Assembly: GCF_000282475.1 (NCBI RefSeq)
Contig: NZ_AKJF01000147.1
Location: forward strand, 1-54,866
Length of the DNA: 54,866 nucleotides
DNA from: Pseudomonas sp. GM78
Lineage (GTDB): Bacteria; Pseudomonadota; Gammaproteobacteria; Pseudomonadales; Pseudomonadaceae
Reading direction: 5' to 3'
The notes beneath the pieces were generated by a model. It did not search any database. It was not told the DNA's origin and saw only the letters and a list, made by a program, of their open reading frames with translations. The position numbers were made by a program, and so were the translations under genes. Positions 43,645 through 52,732 of this stretch are shown here, one piece after another. Each line of letters starts with the position of its first letter. The first letter of the stretch is position 1.

Positions 43645-45198
43645 GTGCAAAACCCTCATCGTTTCATTTGCGAGCGCCAACCCTTGAAGAGTCGAGCATT
43701 ACTGGTTGGGGTGGACATGGGCACCTCCAGTACCCGTGTCGTGGTCGTTGACCAGGATGGCTGTCAGCGGGGGGCGGCGAGTCGGTCCGCGCGCTTGGCG
43801 AATCCGGCGCGACAGGTGTTCGAGCAGTGTCCGGACGAGATGTATGCGTCGGTGTTGCTGGCCATCGCCGATGTCATGGCTCAGGCATCGATCAATGCCG
43901 GCGACATCGCTGGTATCGCGATCTGCGGGCAAATGGCCGGGATCTCGACCATCGGCCGCCACTGGGAAGCCACAACGCCCTACGATTCCTGGCTCGATAT
44001 GCGTTGCGCCCACCAGGTGCAGCGGCTCAAGGCTTTCGAGCCATCGATCATTCAACAGGCGGGCGGCCCGGTCAGTGCCAACCATGCCGCGAAATGGCTG
44101 TACTGGCGTGACGAACAGCCCCGGGTCTATCGCAAGATCCGCAAGATCATCATGCCGGCGGCCTACGTCGCAGGGCGCATGGCGGCGCTGGATGCCGATG
44201 CGGCGTTCATGGATGACACCTACCTTGGCTTCAACAGTTTTGCCGACAACCAGGCGATGCAATGGAACACGGCGCTGCTCGATGAATTCCAGCTGGAGGT
44301 CGATCGACTCCCCAGGCTGGTGAAACCCTGGGATCGCATCGGCTCGGTGTGCGCAAAGGCGGCGCGCGATTGCGGGCTGTTGGCCGGCACGCCGGTGTTT
44401 GCCGGGTGCGCGGATATCGCTGCGTCCCTGCTCGGTACCGGATCATTTGAACCTGGGCAACTGTTCGACATTGCCGGTACTGGCTCGGTGCTGGCGACCG
44501 TGCTTGACCATTACGCGGTGGACGCGCAGCACCAGACCCTGACGACGTTCCGCCACTGCATCCCCGGGTTATTTTATTCGATGGCCTACGTCGGTGGGGC
44601 CGGCATCACGCTCAAGGCATTCGGCCTGACGGACGCCGAGTGCCAGCAACTGCAAGCGCGGGCCGGGGCTGCGTTGTCCGAGCGCGACAAGCTGCTGTTC
44701 ATGCCCCACCTCGGGGGGCGCCATGCGCCGTTCGATGCCGCGCTGGCCGGCGCGTTTGTCGGCCTCGACTGGCGCCACGACCGCACCGACCAGTACCGCG
44801 CGATGCTGGAGTCGATCGCCTATGAATACGTGCGTTTTGCGCAATGCATGCGGGACATGCAGGTCGATTTCGGCGACGCAGGGGTGATCAGTCTGGGCGG
44901 GGGGGCGAACAGTCCGCTGTTCCGGCAGATCAAGGCTGATGTGCTGGGGTTGCCTTATCGCAAACTGCCCGGCGCCGAGTACGGTGTGCTGGGCGCTGCG
45001 CTAGTGGCGGGACAGGGTGCGGGGGTGTTTGCCGATCTCAAGCAGACAGCCATTGACTGGCAACGACCGGACGAATGCGTGACGTTGCCGGACGCGTCCC
45101 GGCAGGCGTTCTATGCCGGTATGCGCAAGGCGTACGAGCAGATGCTGAGCAAACTCAGGCCGGTGATGGCCGATCTGCAGGCGGTGCCGTTGGCATGA
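43645..45198 (+). CDS. FGGY-family carbohydrate kinase, xylulokinase-like
   Basis: 517 residues with two actin-like ATPase domains. The N-terminal phosphate loop is LLVGVDMGTSSTRVVVVDQDG; WLDMR holds a substrate-binding Asp, GCADIAASLLGTG the catalytic Asp, and the C-terminal signature is LGGGANSPLFRQIKADVLGLP. FGGY kinases phosphorylate ketoses or polyols. The start is unclear: GTG 43645 or TTG 43684 (13 residues shorter), neither with a strong ribosome site. Its 3' end overlaps the convergent LysR gene by 44 bases. It is the only sugar kinase near either transketolase pair. Confidence 0.88.
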   Translation: MQNPHRFICERQPLKSRALLVGVDMGTSSTRVVVVDQDGCQRGAASRSARLANPARQVFEQCPDEMYASVLLAIADVMAQASINAGDIAGIAICGQMAGISTIGRHWEATTPYDSWLDMRCAHQVQRLKAFEPSIIQQAGGPVSANHAAKWLYWRDEQPRVYRKIRKIIMPAAYVAGRMAALDADAAFMDDTYLGFNSFADNQAMQWNTALLDEFQLEVDRLPRLVKPWDRIGSVCAKAARDCGLLAGTPVFAGCADIAASLLGTGSFEPGQLFDIAGTGSVLATVLDHYAVDAQHQTLTTFRHCIPGLFYSMAYVGGAGITLKAFGLTDAECQQLQARAGAALSERDKLLFMPHLGGRHAPFDAALAGAFVGLDWRHDRTDQYRAMLESIAYEYVRFAQCMRDMQVDFGDAGVISLGGGANSPLFRQIKADVLGLPYRKLPGAEYGVLGAALVAGQGAGVFADLKQTAIDWQRPDECVTLPDASRQAFYAGMRKAYEQMLSKLRPVMADLQAVPLA

Positions 45199-46147
45199 GG
45201 GTCATGGCATGCTGTGTTCGAATCGGCGCACAGGCGAGGTGCCGGGCCGGCATGTCCAGATTCTTGAAGTACTGAACGGCAAAATCAACGAAGGATTTGA
45301 CCCGCGCCGGCAGCTTCTTCCCGCCTTCGGTGAGCACATGGAACCCGGTGGTCGCACATTGATAGTCCTCGAGCAGCGGCACCAGTCGTTGCGCCTGAAT
45401 GTCATCGGCCACTTCCCAGACTGACTTCCAGATAATCCCCAGGCCCTGTACCGCCCACTGGCGCAGGGTAAAGCCGTCGTTGGCCAGCCGATTCCCCTTG
45501 ACCTGGATCGTGCTCGACAGGCCGTTGTGCATGAACTTCCAGCGATCGAGCGCGAAGTCGGCACGCAGTTGCACCAGGCAGTTGTGCTGATGCAGGTCCT
45601 CGGGCACCAGGGGTTTCGGGTGCCGCTGCAGATACTCAGGCGAACAGCAGACCATCGGCCGGTCGACGCCCAGGGAGCGGGCAATCAATGAGCTGTCCGG
45701 AAGATCGCCGAAACGGATCGCGATGTCCGAACCCGATTCGACGAAGTCGAGAATCCGGTCGGTGAAAAACAGGCGGATGCTGACGTGGGGATTTTCGCCA
45801 ATGAAGGCATCGACCAGTTGGCTGACCCATTGCCGGCCGAGGTCGGTAGGGCAGGTCAGGCCGATGGTCCCGAGCAAGTCGCTGTGGCCATTCTTGATGA
45901 TGTTGTCGAGGGCATCGACCTCTTCGAGGATTTTCAGCGCGTTTTCAAACAGCAACTGGCCTTCGGCAGTCGGGCTCAGGCTGCGGGTGTTGCGCTTGAG
46001 CAAGCGCAAGCCATAGAACTCCTCCATCGCCTTGAGGCGACCGCTCATGGCCGCCGGCGACAGACCCATTTGCCGGCCGGCCGTGGAAAGGGAGCCTGTC
46101 TGCACCACCAGGCGAAACAGCCGCATGTCCTGTAATCGATCAACCAT
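45155..46147 (-). CDS. LysR-family transcriptional regulator (cluster B)
   Basis: 330 residues. The helix-turn-helix is QTGSLSTAGRQMGLSPAAMSGRL, followed by the LysR ligand domain and an extra basic/Pro-rich tail of about 30 residues (to PADRPSPA) beyond the usual end. The tail is encoded by DNA that also codes for the end of the FGGY kinase on the other strand. It diverges from the flavin-reductase/ABC/transketolase operon across a 287-base AT-rich gap and is its probable activator (inference). Confidence 0.9.
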   Translation of the reverse strand: MVDRLQDMRLFRLVVQTGSLSTAGRQMGLSPAAMSGRLKAMEEFYGLRLLKRNTRSLSPTAEGQLLFENALKILEEVDALDNIIKNGHSDLLGTIGLTCPTDLGRQWVSQLVDAFIGENPHVSIRLFFTDRILDFVESGSDIAIRFGDLPDSSLIARSLGVDRPMVCCSPEYLQRHPKPLVPEDLHQHNCLVQLRADFALDRWKFMHNGLSSTIQVKGNRLANDGFTLRQWAVQGLGIIWKSVWEVADDIQAQRLVPLLEDYQCATTGFHVLTEGGKKLPARVKSFVDFAVQYFKNLDMPARHLACAPIRTQHAMTLMPTAPPADRPSPA

Positions 46148-46434
46148 GATGTTTCAACTCGCCAGGCTTGTTTTCTGATTGTTCGGAAAGTATCGATCGA
46201 TTATTCACCTGATTCAATTAATTAAATATCCAAGGGTTCTTTCCAGTAACTAACAAACTGCTCTGGAATGGGTGTTCCAGGCGATATGTGAACTTGATTC
46301 AAATGAGTTTGTTGTTGGCTTCACCTTACGGGAAACTTGAAAAGTCAATTTTTCAAAAGTGAATAGAAAAGTAGAGGGGATTGTTAATAATGAATGCCTG
46401 AGCTTGTGAGTCACCCAAAAAAGAGGGTTTAAGT
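46148..46434. promoter_or_regulatory. Divergent promoter region of LysR and the cluster B operon
   Basis: 287 bases with no supported gene, clearly richer in A+T than the flanks (for example 46195-46235 and 46320-46390). This is where LysR-dependent promoters for both directions are expected. Several TTCA/TGAA half-sites are present, but no single LysR box could be chosen by eye. Confidence 0.5.
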
Positions 46435-46950
46435 ATGCACGTTCAATATCAAGTGGCCGCCCCTTCGATCGACCTGGCCGGCCCATTCAAAATGGCAATG
46501 GGGCGTTTCGCCTCTTCCATAACCCTGATCACTACACTCGACGATGACGGCCAGCCCCATGGTCTGGCGGCCACCGCTTTTTCCTCGGTGTCGATGGACC
46601 CGGCCTCGGCCCTGATCTGCATCAATCGCAGCGCCAGCGCCTCGCCGATCATCAAGCGCTCCGGGCTGTTCTGCGTGAACATGCTGCAAAGCCAGCACGA
46701 ACCGATCTGCAAGATCTTCAGCCAGCCCGACCTGCGCGAACGCCGCTTCGTCGTGGGCGACTGGCGCACCGGGGAGCACGGCATTCGTTACCTGGCCGAT
46801 GCCCAGGCGGCCATCTTCTGTGAAGTTGTTCAGGAGATTGAACACGGTACCCACACCGTGATGATCGGCAACGTGATTGATGTCATTACCCAGCCTTTCG
46901 AGGAGCCGCTGCTGTACATGGGAGGGCGATACCGGCAACTGGGTGATTAA
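46435..46950 (+). CDS. Flavin reductase (FMN-binding split-barrel family)
   Basis: 171 residues. The family core is visible: MAMGRFASSITLITT, then DGQPHGLAATAFSSVSMDPASALICINRSAS and FCVNMLQ. Such proteins use NAD(P)H to supply reduced FMN or FAD to a partner oxygenase. The same operon encodes a luciferase-like monooxygenase (51560-52663), the natural partner, making a two-component system (inference from content). It is the first gene after the LysR-controlled gap; GAGGG precedes the ATG. Confidence 0.9.
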   Translation: MHVQYQVAAPSIDLAGPFKMAMGRFASSITLITTLDDDGQPHGLAATAFSSVSMDPASALICINRSASASPIIKRSGLFCVNMLQSQHEPICKIFSQPDLRERRFVVGDWRTGEHGIRYLADAQAAIFCEVVQEIEHGTHTVMIGNVIDVITQPFEEPLLYMGGRYRQLGD

Positions 46951-47007
46951 TCGGCAAGTCGTGCAGTGCTCGGTCTTATAACAATTAAATAAGAAGTGGA
47001 TGTGGGT

Positions 47008-47994
47008 ATGAACAATCAGTTGTTGGTCAAGTCAAGACTCGCCGGATCGATTCCAAAGTGGATCGGCCTGGAAACTAACGTGGCCGGCCCGATGGTCGGG
47101 CTTTTGTTGTTGTGTGCGGTACTTACCGTCTTTACCGATAGTTTCCTGACCTTGAGCAACCTGCTCAATGTGCTCGATCAAGTGACCGTGCTGGGCATCA
47201 TGGCGCTGGGCATGACCCTGGTGATTCTCATCGGTGGCATCGACCTGTCTGTCGGCGCGGTGCTGGCCGTGGCGATCATGGTCATGAGCTGGCTCGAGCA
47301 GGTGCTGGGGTTACCGATGTGGGTGGCCATGCTCGGGGCCCTGGCCGTCGGTGCGGCCTGCGGGTCGACCACGGCCTTGCTGGTGGTCAGGGCCGGCCTG
47401 CCGTCGTTCATTGCGACCCTGGCGATGATGTCCATCGCTCGCGGCCTGGCCTACATGGTCACCGACGGCGCGCAAGTCAGCGGCTTCCCGGAATGGTTCA
47501 GCAACCTCTCGGTGATTCGTTACGGCGGTGTGTTGTCGCTGACCGTGAGCTGCTTTGCCGTGTTGGCGCTGGTGTTCTGGTTCGTCCTCAAGTTCACGGT
47601 GGCCGGGCGCAGCCTGTACGCCATCGGCGGCAGCGCCAAGGTGGCCAAGCTCGCGGGTATCCGGGTCAAGGGCTACACCAGTGCGGTGTACATCATTTCC
47701 GGAATTTGCGCGGCCCTGGGCGGCGTCATCATGACCTCGCGGCTGGACACCGCCGGAGCCGGCGCGGGCGTCGGCTATGAGCTGGACGTGATCGCCGCGG
47801 TGGTGATCGGCGGCGGCAGCCTCAAGGGCGGGGCGGGCAGTGTGGTCGGCACCCTCATCGGCGTGCTGATCATCGGTGTGTTGCGCAATGGCCTGAACCT
47901 GGCCGGCATTTCGCCCTTCATCCAGCAAGTGGTGATTGGCGCCGTGATCGCCTTCGCCGTGATGCTCGATCTGCTCAAGCGCAAGGCCGACTGA
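47008..47994 (+). CDS. Sugar ABC transporter permease, RbsC type (cluster B)
   Basis: 328 residues with about 9-10 helices. GMTLVILIGGIDLSVGAVLAVA and GLPSFIATLAMMSIARGLAYM are conserved family segments, and VVIGGGSLKGGAGSVVGTLIG forms the ATPase-coupling region. ATG 47008 is preferred; GTG 46996 adds four residues. Operon order here is permease, binding protein, ATPase, unlike cluster A, so this is not a recent copy of that transporter. Confidence 0.92.
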   Translation: MNNQLLVKSRLAGSIPKWIGLETNVAGPMVGLLLLCAVLTVFTDSFLTLSNLLNVLDQVTVLGIMALGMTLVILIGGIDLSVGAVLAVAIMVMSWLEQVLGLPMWVAMLGALAVGAACGSTTALLVVRAGLPSFIATLAMMSIARGLAYMVTDGAQVSGFPEWFSNLSVIRYGGVLSLTVSCFAVLALVFWFVLKFTVAGRSLYAIGGSAKVAKLAGIRVKGYTSAVYIISGICAALGGVIMTSRLDTAGAGAGVGYELDVIAAVVIGGGSLKGGAGSVVGTLIGVLIIGVLRNGLNLAGISPFIQQVVIGAVIAFAVMLDLLKRKAD

Positions 47995-48054
47995 CCCCAG
48001 GCCCTCGAACAAAAAAAGCCCTCGTGCCCAATCCAGAACAACAAGGATAAAAAC

Positions 48055-49005
48055 ATGAAACTGCCTGCTTTTTCAGTGCGTGTGCTGTGGTTGCCGCTGC
48101 TCGGCTGCCTGATGTCGTGCGGTGTGAACGCACAGACCAAACCCGTGGATCAGATCACTGTCGGGATGTCGATCCCGAGCCTGCAATGGGTGTTCTACCT
48201 GATGGTCCGCGATGGCGTGATGGAACAGGCCAAGGGCCTGGGGATCAACAATGTGCTGGTCGCTGACGCCCAAGCCGATCCGGCGCGGCAGGTCAGCCAG
48301 ATCCAGGACATGTTGAGCAAAGGCATCGATGTGCTGCTCTACACCGCCACCGGCAGCGCTGCTTCGGCCGTACCGGTGCGACTGGCGCGGCAGCAGGGGG
48401 TGCCGGTGATCTGCATCGACAACTTCCCGAAAAACGTCGAGTGCGATGCCTATATCTCCACCGACAACCTGGCGGCGGCGGGCGAGCTGGCCCGGCAAAT
48501 GATCAAGCTGACCGGTGGCAAGGCCGAGATCGGCCTGCTCCAGGGCACCTTGGGCGACTCGACCGAAGTGGCCCGGGCCAAAGGCCTGGACGCGGTGTTG
48601 TCCGAGGCGCCGGAGATGAAAATCGTCGACCGCAAGCCGACCGACTGGCTGCAGGACAACGGCTTCAAGGTGGCCCAGGACATGCTGCAGAAAAACCCGA
48701 AAATCAACGTGTTCATTGGTCGGTCCGATGCGCCGGCACTGGGTGCCGCCCAGGCGGTCAAGGTCGCCAACATCGATCACAAGGTCTGGGTCTTCGGTTA
48801 TGACGGCCTGCCCTCGGCCCTGGAAGCCATGCGCGACGGCAAGCTGGACATGACCATCACCCAACAAGCCGTGGAAATGGGGCGTACGGCGTTGCGCACC
48901 GCGGTCGACCTGCAGCAAGGCAAGCCGGTGACCAAGACTCAACTGCTGCCGGCCTTCGTCACCACCCGCGAAAACGTGGCGACCTTTCTTGAGCAGCACC
49001 CTTGA
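48055..49005 (+). CDS. Sugar ABC transporter periplasmic binding protein (cluster B)
   Basis: 316 residues, RbsB-like type I sugar-binding fold. The signal region LPLLGCLMSCGVNAQ can be read as a lipoprotein signal (Cys near residue 18 or 22) or a cleaved signal peptide ending VNA. Lobe 1 has ITVGMSIPSLQWVFYLMVRDG, DVLLYTATG and VPVICIDN; lobe 2 has GTLGDSTEVARAKG. It is almost 100 residues shorter than the cluster A binding protein, suggesting a different substrate or at least a different lineage. Confidence 0.9.
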   Translation: MKLPAFSVRVLWLPLLGCLMSCGVNAQTKPVDQITVGMSIPSLQWVFYLMVRDGVMEQAKGLGINNVLVADAQADPARQVSQIQDMLSKGIDVLLYTATGSAASAVPVRLARQQGVPVICIDNFPKNVECDAYISTDNLAAAGELARQMIKLTGGKAEIGLLQGTLGDSTEVARAKGLDAVLSEAPEMKIVDRKPTDWLQDNGFKVAQDMLQKNPKINVFIGRSDAPALGAAQAVKVANIDHKVWVFGYDGLPSALEAMRDGKLDMTITQQAVEMGRTALRTAVDLQQGKPVTKTQLLPAFVTTRENVATFLEQHP

Positions 49006-49028
49006 GACCGGCGAAGGAGGGTAACGTC

Positions 49029-50528
49029 ATGAATGCGATCCAGACCGGGCAGGCACCGCTGTTTCGGGCCAGCAACATCGGCAAGTCATTCAATTCGGTC
49101 AGGGTGCTGGAAGACATCAGCCTGGATATCGGCTACGGCGAAGTGGTGGCGTTGCTGGGGGAGAACGGTGCGGGCAAGTCGACCTTTTCCTCCATCGTCG
49201 CCGGCGCCTTGACGCCGTCCAAAGGCACGATGTTCCTCGCAGGCGAACCCTACGCGCCGAACGGACCCGGGGCGGCCATGGCCCTGGGCATCAACATGAT
49301 CCATCAGGAGATTCATCTGCTACCGGACTTGAGCGTGGCGGAAAATGTGTTCCTCGGTCACCTGCCCACCCGTGACGGCATGATCGACCGCAACGCCATG
49401 CACCGCGAAACCGAGAAACAACTGCGGCGCCTGGGCCTGGACATTTCCCCGCAAACCCCGGTGCGGCAACTGAAGATCGCCGCCCAGCAACTGGTGGAAA
49501 TCGCCCGAGCCCTGACGCTCAACTCGCGCTTGCTGATCCTCGACGAGCCGACGGCTGCCTTGGGCAAGGACGAAACCGACCTGCTGTTCAAACAGATCGA
49601 GGAGCTGAAAAAGGAGGGCGTGTCCTTCATCTACATCAGCCACCGCATGGATGAAATTGCGCGGATCGCCGACAAGGTCGTGGTGATGCGCGACGGGCAT
49701 CTGATCGCCCGTCACGACAGCGGCTCGGCGGATGTCAGCGTGCTGGTGTCGCAGATGGTGGGGCGGCCGATCGAGCGCTTGTTCCCGGAATTGCCGCTGC
49801 CCGGTGATACGGAGGTGCTGCGCGTCGAGCAACTGTCGGACAAGGCCGGACGCTTTCACGATGTGTCGTTTTCGGTCAAGGCCGGGGAAATCTTCGGGAT
49901 TGCCGGCATTGTCGGCGCCGGTCGCACCGAGCTGGTCCAGGCGATTGCAGGGTTGAGTGCGCTGAGCCAGGGCAAGGTGATGCTGGGTGATCGGCCGCTG
50001 CCGGCCAACAATGTGCAGGCGGCGATCCACGCCGGTGTGGTGTTGATACCCGAAGACCGCAAATCCGAAGGCGTGGTGCTCAGCCAGACCATTGCCGAGA
50101 ACCTGACCTACTGCAACCTGGACAGCCTGAGTTCCTGCGGGATCATGGCCAACCAGCGGGTCGCCGCTTTTGCCCGTGAGCGTATAGCGACACTGGGGAT
50201 CAAGGGCGTGGCGGGGCAGATGCTCGACAAGTTGTCCGGTGGCAATCAGCAGAAAGTGGTGATCGCCAAATGGATCGCCCGCCATCCGAAAGTGATCATT
50301 CTCGACGAACCGACCCGGGGCATCGACATGGGCGCCCGCGCGGCGATCTATGAACTGATCATTGACCTGGCGAAAACCGGGGTCTCGGTGATCGTCGTCA
50401 GCTCCGATCTGGAAGAAGTCATCGGTCTCTCCCATCGCGTCATGGTCATGGCCCGCGGCTGCTCCCAGGGCATCCTGCATCGGCCGCAGATTGCCCCCGA
50501 CAGCATCATGACCCTGGCGACCGCGTGA
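49029..50528 (+). CDS. Sugar ABC transporter ATPase (cluster B)
   Basis: 499 residues with two cassettes. Cassette 1 has GENGAGKST, the weak signature LKIAAQQ and LLILDEPTAALG. Cassette 2 has GIVGAGRTE, LSGGNQQ and IILDEPTRGIDMG. ATG 49029 follows GGAGGG, 23 bases after the binding-protein stop; the reading from 49002 adds nine residues. It energises the cluster B importer. Confidence 0.93.
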   Translation: MNAIQTGQAPLFRASNIGKSFNSVRVLEDISLDIGYGEVVALLGENGAGKSTFSSIVAGALTPSKGTMFLAGEPYAPNGPGAAMALGINMIHQEIHLLPDLSVAENVFLGHLPTRDGMIDRNAMHRETEKQLRRLGLDISPQTPVRQLKIAAQQLVEIARALTLNSRLLILDEPTAALGKDETDLLFKQIEELKKEGVSFIYISHRMDEIARIADKVVVMRDGHLIARHDSGSADVSVLVSQMVGRPIERLFPELPLPGDTEVLRVEQLSDKAGRFHDVSFSVKAGEIFGIAGIVGAGRTELVQAIAGLSALSQGKVMLGDRPLPANNVQAAIHAGVVLIPEDRKSEGVVLSQTIAENLTYCNLDSLSSCGIMANQRVAAFARERIATLGIKGVAGQMLDKLSGGNQQKVVIAKWIARHPKVIILDEPTRGIDMGARAAIYELIIDLAKTGVSVIVVSSDLEEVIGLSHRVMVMARGCSQGILHRPQIAPDSIMTLATA

Positions 50529-50557
50529 TGACCGACAGCCAACGAGGAGGTTGCAGT

Positions 50558-51355
50558 ATGTCCACTCAGTATCAGGCACGGCCTTACCGACCGTTCGCGC
50601 AATTGCTGGACTTGTCCGGCAAAACCGCTGTCGTCACTGGCGGCGGCAGCGGCATCGGCCTGGCTATCAGCCGGCGCCTGGCCGAAGCGGGTGCCAAGGT
50701 ATTGATTGGCAGCCTGGCGCCGGAGCGCAGCGGTGAACTGGTCGAGGCCGGGTTTGCCGTTGAGTTTGTGCGCACCGATGTCAGTCAGCCCGCCGATATC
50801 CAGCGCCTGGCGGACATGGCCGTCGAGCGCTTCGGCCGCCTGGATATCTGGATCAATAACGCGGGCGTCTATCCGCTCAAGCCCATCGACGAGGTCGATG
50901 CGGATTTCTGGGACAGGCTGCACGCCATCAACACGCGTGGGGTGTTTCTCGGTGCGCAGGCGGCACAGCGGCAGATGCGCCGTCAGCAAAGCGCCGGGGC
51001 GATCATCAATCTGTCGTCGATCTGTGGCCACCGGTCCATGGCCAATCACTGTACCTACGACGCTTCGAAGGGCGCGGTACTGGCCATGACCCGCAGCCTG
51101 GCCAAGGATTTGAGCGCCTTCGGCATTCGGGTCAACTCGATCTCGCCGGGGCTGACGGCGACCCCGGGCAACCTGGAGCCGGAACTGCTGGAGCAGCACC
51201 GGCAGAACAACGTGCTGGACAACATCCCCCTGGGCCGGGCAGCAGAGCCCTGGGAAATTGCCGATGCCGTGCTGTACCTGGTTTCGCCATTGTCCTCCTA
51301 CGTGACGGGCACTGACTTGCTGGTGGATGGCGGGTGGCTGCTGCATGGAAGTTGA
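50558..51355 (+). CDS. Short-chain dehydrogenase/reductase (cluster B)
   Basis: 265 residues, classical SDR with a 25-residue N-terminal lead before the core. It has TGGGSGIGLAISRRL, NNAGVYPL, Ser in INLSSICGH, and Tyr/Lys in YDASKGA, and ends TGTDLLVDGGWLLHG. ATG 50558 has AGGAGG 7 bases before; an upstream ATG at 50528 overlaps the ATPase stop. Sited in a sugar importer/transketolase operon, it likely oxidises a polyol to a ketose or reduces a keto intermediate. Not closely related to the cluster A SDR. Confidence 0.88.
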   Translation: MSTQYQARPYRPFAQLLDLSGKTAVVTGGGSGIGLAISRRLAEAGAKVLIGSLAPERSGELVEAGFAVEFVRTDVSQPADIQRLADMAVERFGRLDIWINNAGVYPLKPIDEVDADFWDRLHAINTRGVFLGAQAAQRQMRRQQSAGAIINLSSICGHRSMANHCTYDASKGAVLAMTRSLAKDLSAFGIRVNSISPGLTATPGNLEPELLEQHRQNNVLDNIPLGRAAEPWEIADAVLYLVSPLSSYVTGTDLLVDGGWLLHGS

Positions 51356-51499
51356 CGCGTAACTGAACCCACCGAGGGCCGATGGCGTGCGTTGAAGCAA
51401 CGCTCGGTCAGCCCCGGATATTGAACCCCTTTGCTTGAACGTTGCGACTCGCAGCGCCGGCACTGGCACGCCTGCGAAACGAGCGCTCGTCATGAAAAC

Positions 51500-51532
51500 G
51501 CTGTGTTGCAGCAACTCTGTTCGCAACACAGC
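51500..51532 (+). repeat. Inverted repeat before the monooxygenase gene
   Basis: GCTGTGTTGC and GCAACACAGC are perfect complements around a 13-base spacer, 27 bases before the luciferase-like gene, in the largest gap (204 bases) of the operon. It could be an operator or an mRNA hairpin. There is no T-run after it, and the ribosome site (CAGGAG) follows closely. Confidence 0.55.
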
Positions 51533-51559
51533 GGTCACTGAAAACAGCAGGAGAACGAC

Positions 51560-52663
51560 ATGAAACTCGCCATGTTCATGCAGCCGCTTCACCACAAGGG
51601 CTGGGATTATCACGAGATGTACGACCAGGACATTGCCTGCGCCGTCCACGCCGACAGCGTCGGTTTCGATGAACTGTGGGTGGGTGAACATACCTCTCAG
51701 CGCACCGAGCCGATCACCAACGCGCTGCAATTTCTGTCCACCCTGATTCCGCTGACCCGGCGCATGAAGTTGTGCACCGGTGTACTCAATCTGCCCCATC
51801 ATTTCCCGGCGCGTATCGCTGCCGATGCGGCGATGTTCGATCACATGTCCAAGGGGCGTTTCATCATGGGCATCGGCCCGGGCGGGCTGGCCTCCGACTT
51901 CGAGGTGTACGGCAGCAACGGCAAGGACCGCGGGCAGATGATGGTCGAGTGCTACGAGATGATCCGGGCGATCTGGAACTCGGGCGCACCTTATGAGTTT
52001 TCGACCGAACACTATCAGGTCAGCCTCAAGGACTCGGTCCATCACGAACTGCAGATCGGCTACATGCCGACCCCGTTCCAGAAACCGTTCCCGCGCGTCG
52101 CGACCACGGCCATGAGTCCGTTCTCCGGTACCGCCAAACTGGCTGGCGCCAGGGACTGGGACTTGATGTCCGCCAACTTCAACCCGACGGCGACCGTGGC
52201 CTCGCATTGGCAGGCTTACTGCCAGGGCGCAGAAAGTGCCGGAATCAAGGCTGACGCCAACAACTGGCGGGTGGCCCGTTCGGTGTTCGTCGCCGACTCC
52301 CAGGCCCAGGCCGAGGACTATCTGGCCATGGAGAGCTGCACCCTGCGGCGCTACTTCGACTACATGATCGATAACCTGGCCAGCAACCACTACACCAAGA
52401 TCTTCAAGACCCGCCCCGACATGACCGACGAGGAAGTGACGGTCGATCACTGCATCAAGGAAATGGTGATCTACGGCGACGTGAATTCGGTCACCGAGCA
52501 ACTGGTCGCGTTCAGCGAACAGACCGGGCCGTTCGGCACCTTGATGACCACCTTCCATGAGTGGGACGACGCAGCGCTGTGGCGACGCTCCATGGAGCTG
52601 ACCGCGCAGCAGGTCATGCCACGCCTCAATGACTACATGACGCCACGCTTGAAAGCGCAGTGA
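51560..52663 (+). CDS. Luciferase-like (LLM class) flavin-dependent monooxygenase
   Basis: 367 residues, bacterial-luciferase superfamily barrel. MKLAMFMQPLHHKGWDYHEM, GFDELWVGEHTSQ near residue 35, PHHFPARIAADAAMFDHMSKGRFIMGIGPGG near 75-105 and a C-terminal HEWDD segment resemble LimB/LuxA-like oxygenases. It probably uses reduced FMN made by the flavin reductase of the same operon. The combination with a sugar ABC importer and transketolase is unusual. A sugar-linked ether, aldehyde or sulfonate substrate is possible, but nothing in the sequence fixes it. Confidence 0.88.
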   Translation: MKLAMFMQPLHHKGWDYHEMYDQDIACAVHADSVGFDELWVGEHTSQRTEPITNALQFLSTLIPLTRRMKLCTGVLNLPHHFPARIAADAAMFDHMSKGRFIMGIGPGGLASDFEVYGSNGKDRGQMMVECYEMIRAIWNSGAPYEFSTEHYQVSLKDSVHHELQIGYMPTPFQKPFPRVATTAMSPFSGTAKLAGARDWDLMSANFNPTATVASHWQAYCQGAESAGIKADANNWRVARSVFVADSQAQAEDYLAMESCTLRRYFDYMIDNLASNHYTKIFKTRPDMTDEEVTVDHCIKEMVIYGDVNSVTEQLVAFSEQTGPFGTLMTTFHEWDDAALWRRSMELTAQQVMPRLNDYMTPRLKAQ

Positions 52664-52732
52664 TCGCCTGCGCTGGGCCCGGCCACATCGCGGATGTGGC
52701 CGAAACTCTGGTAATGCCCCTGGACACGACAC

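Noticed and set aside
49320-50579. A 419-codon open frame on the minus strand
   Set aside because: Antisense to the cluster B ATPase with its complete Walker and signature motifs.
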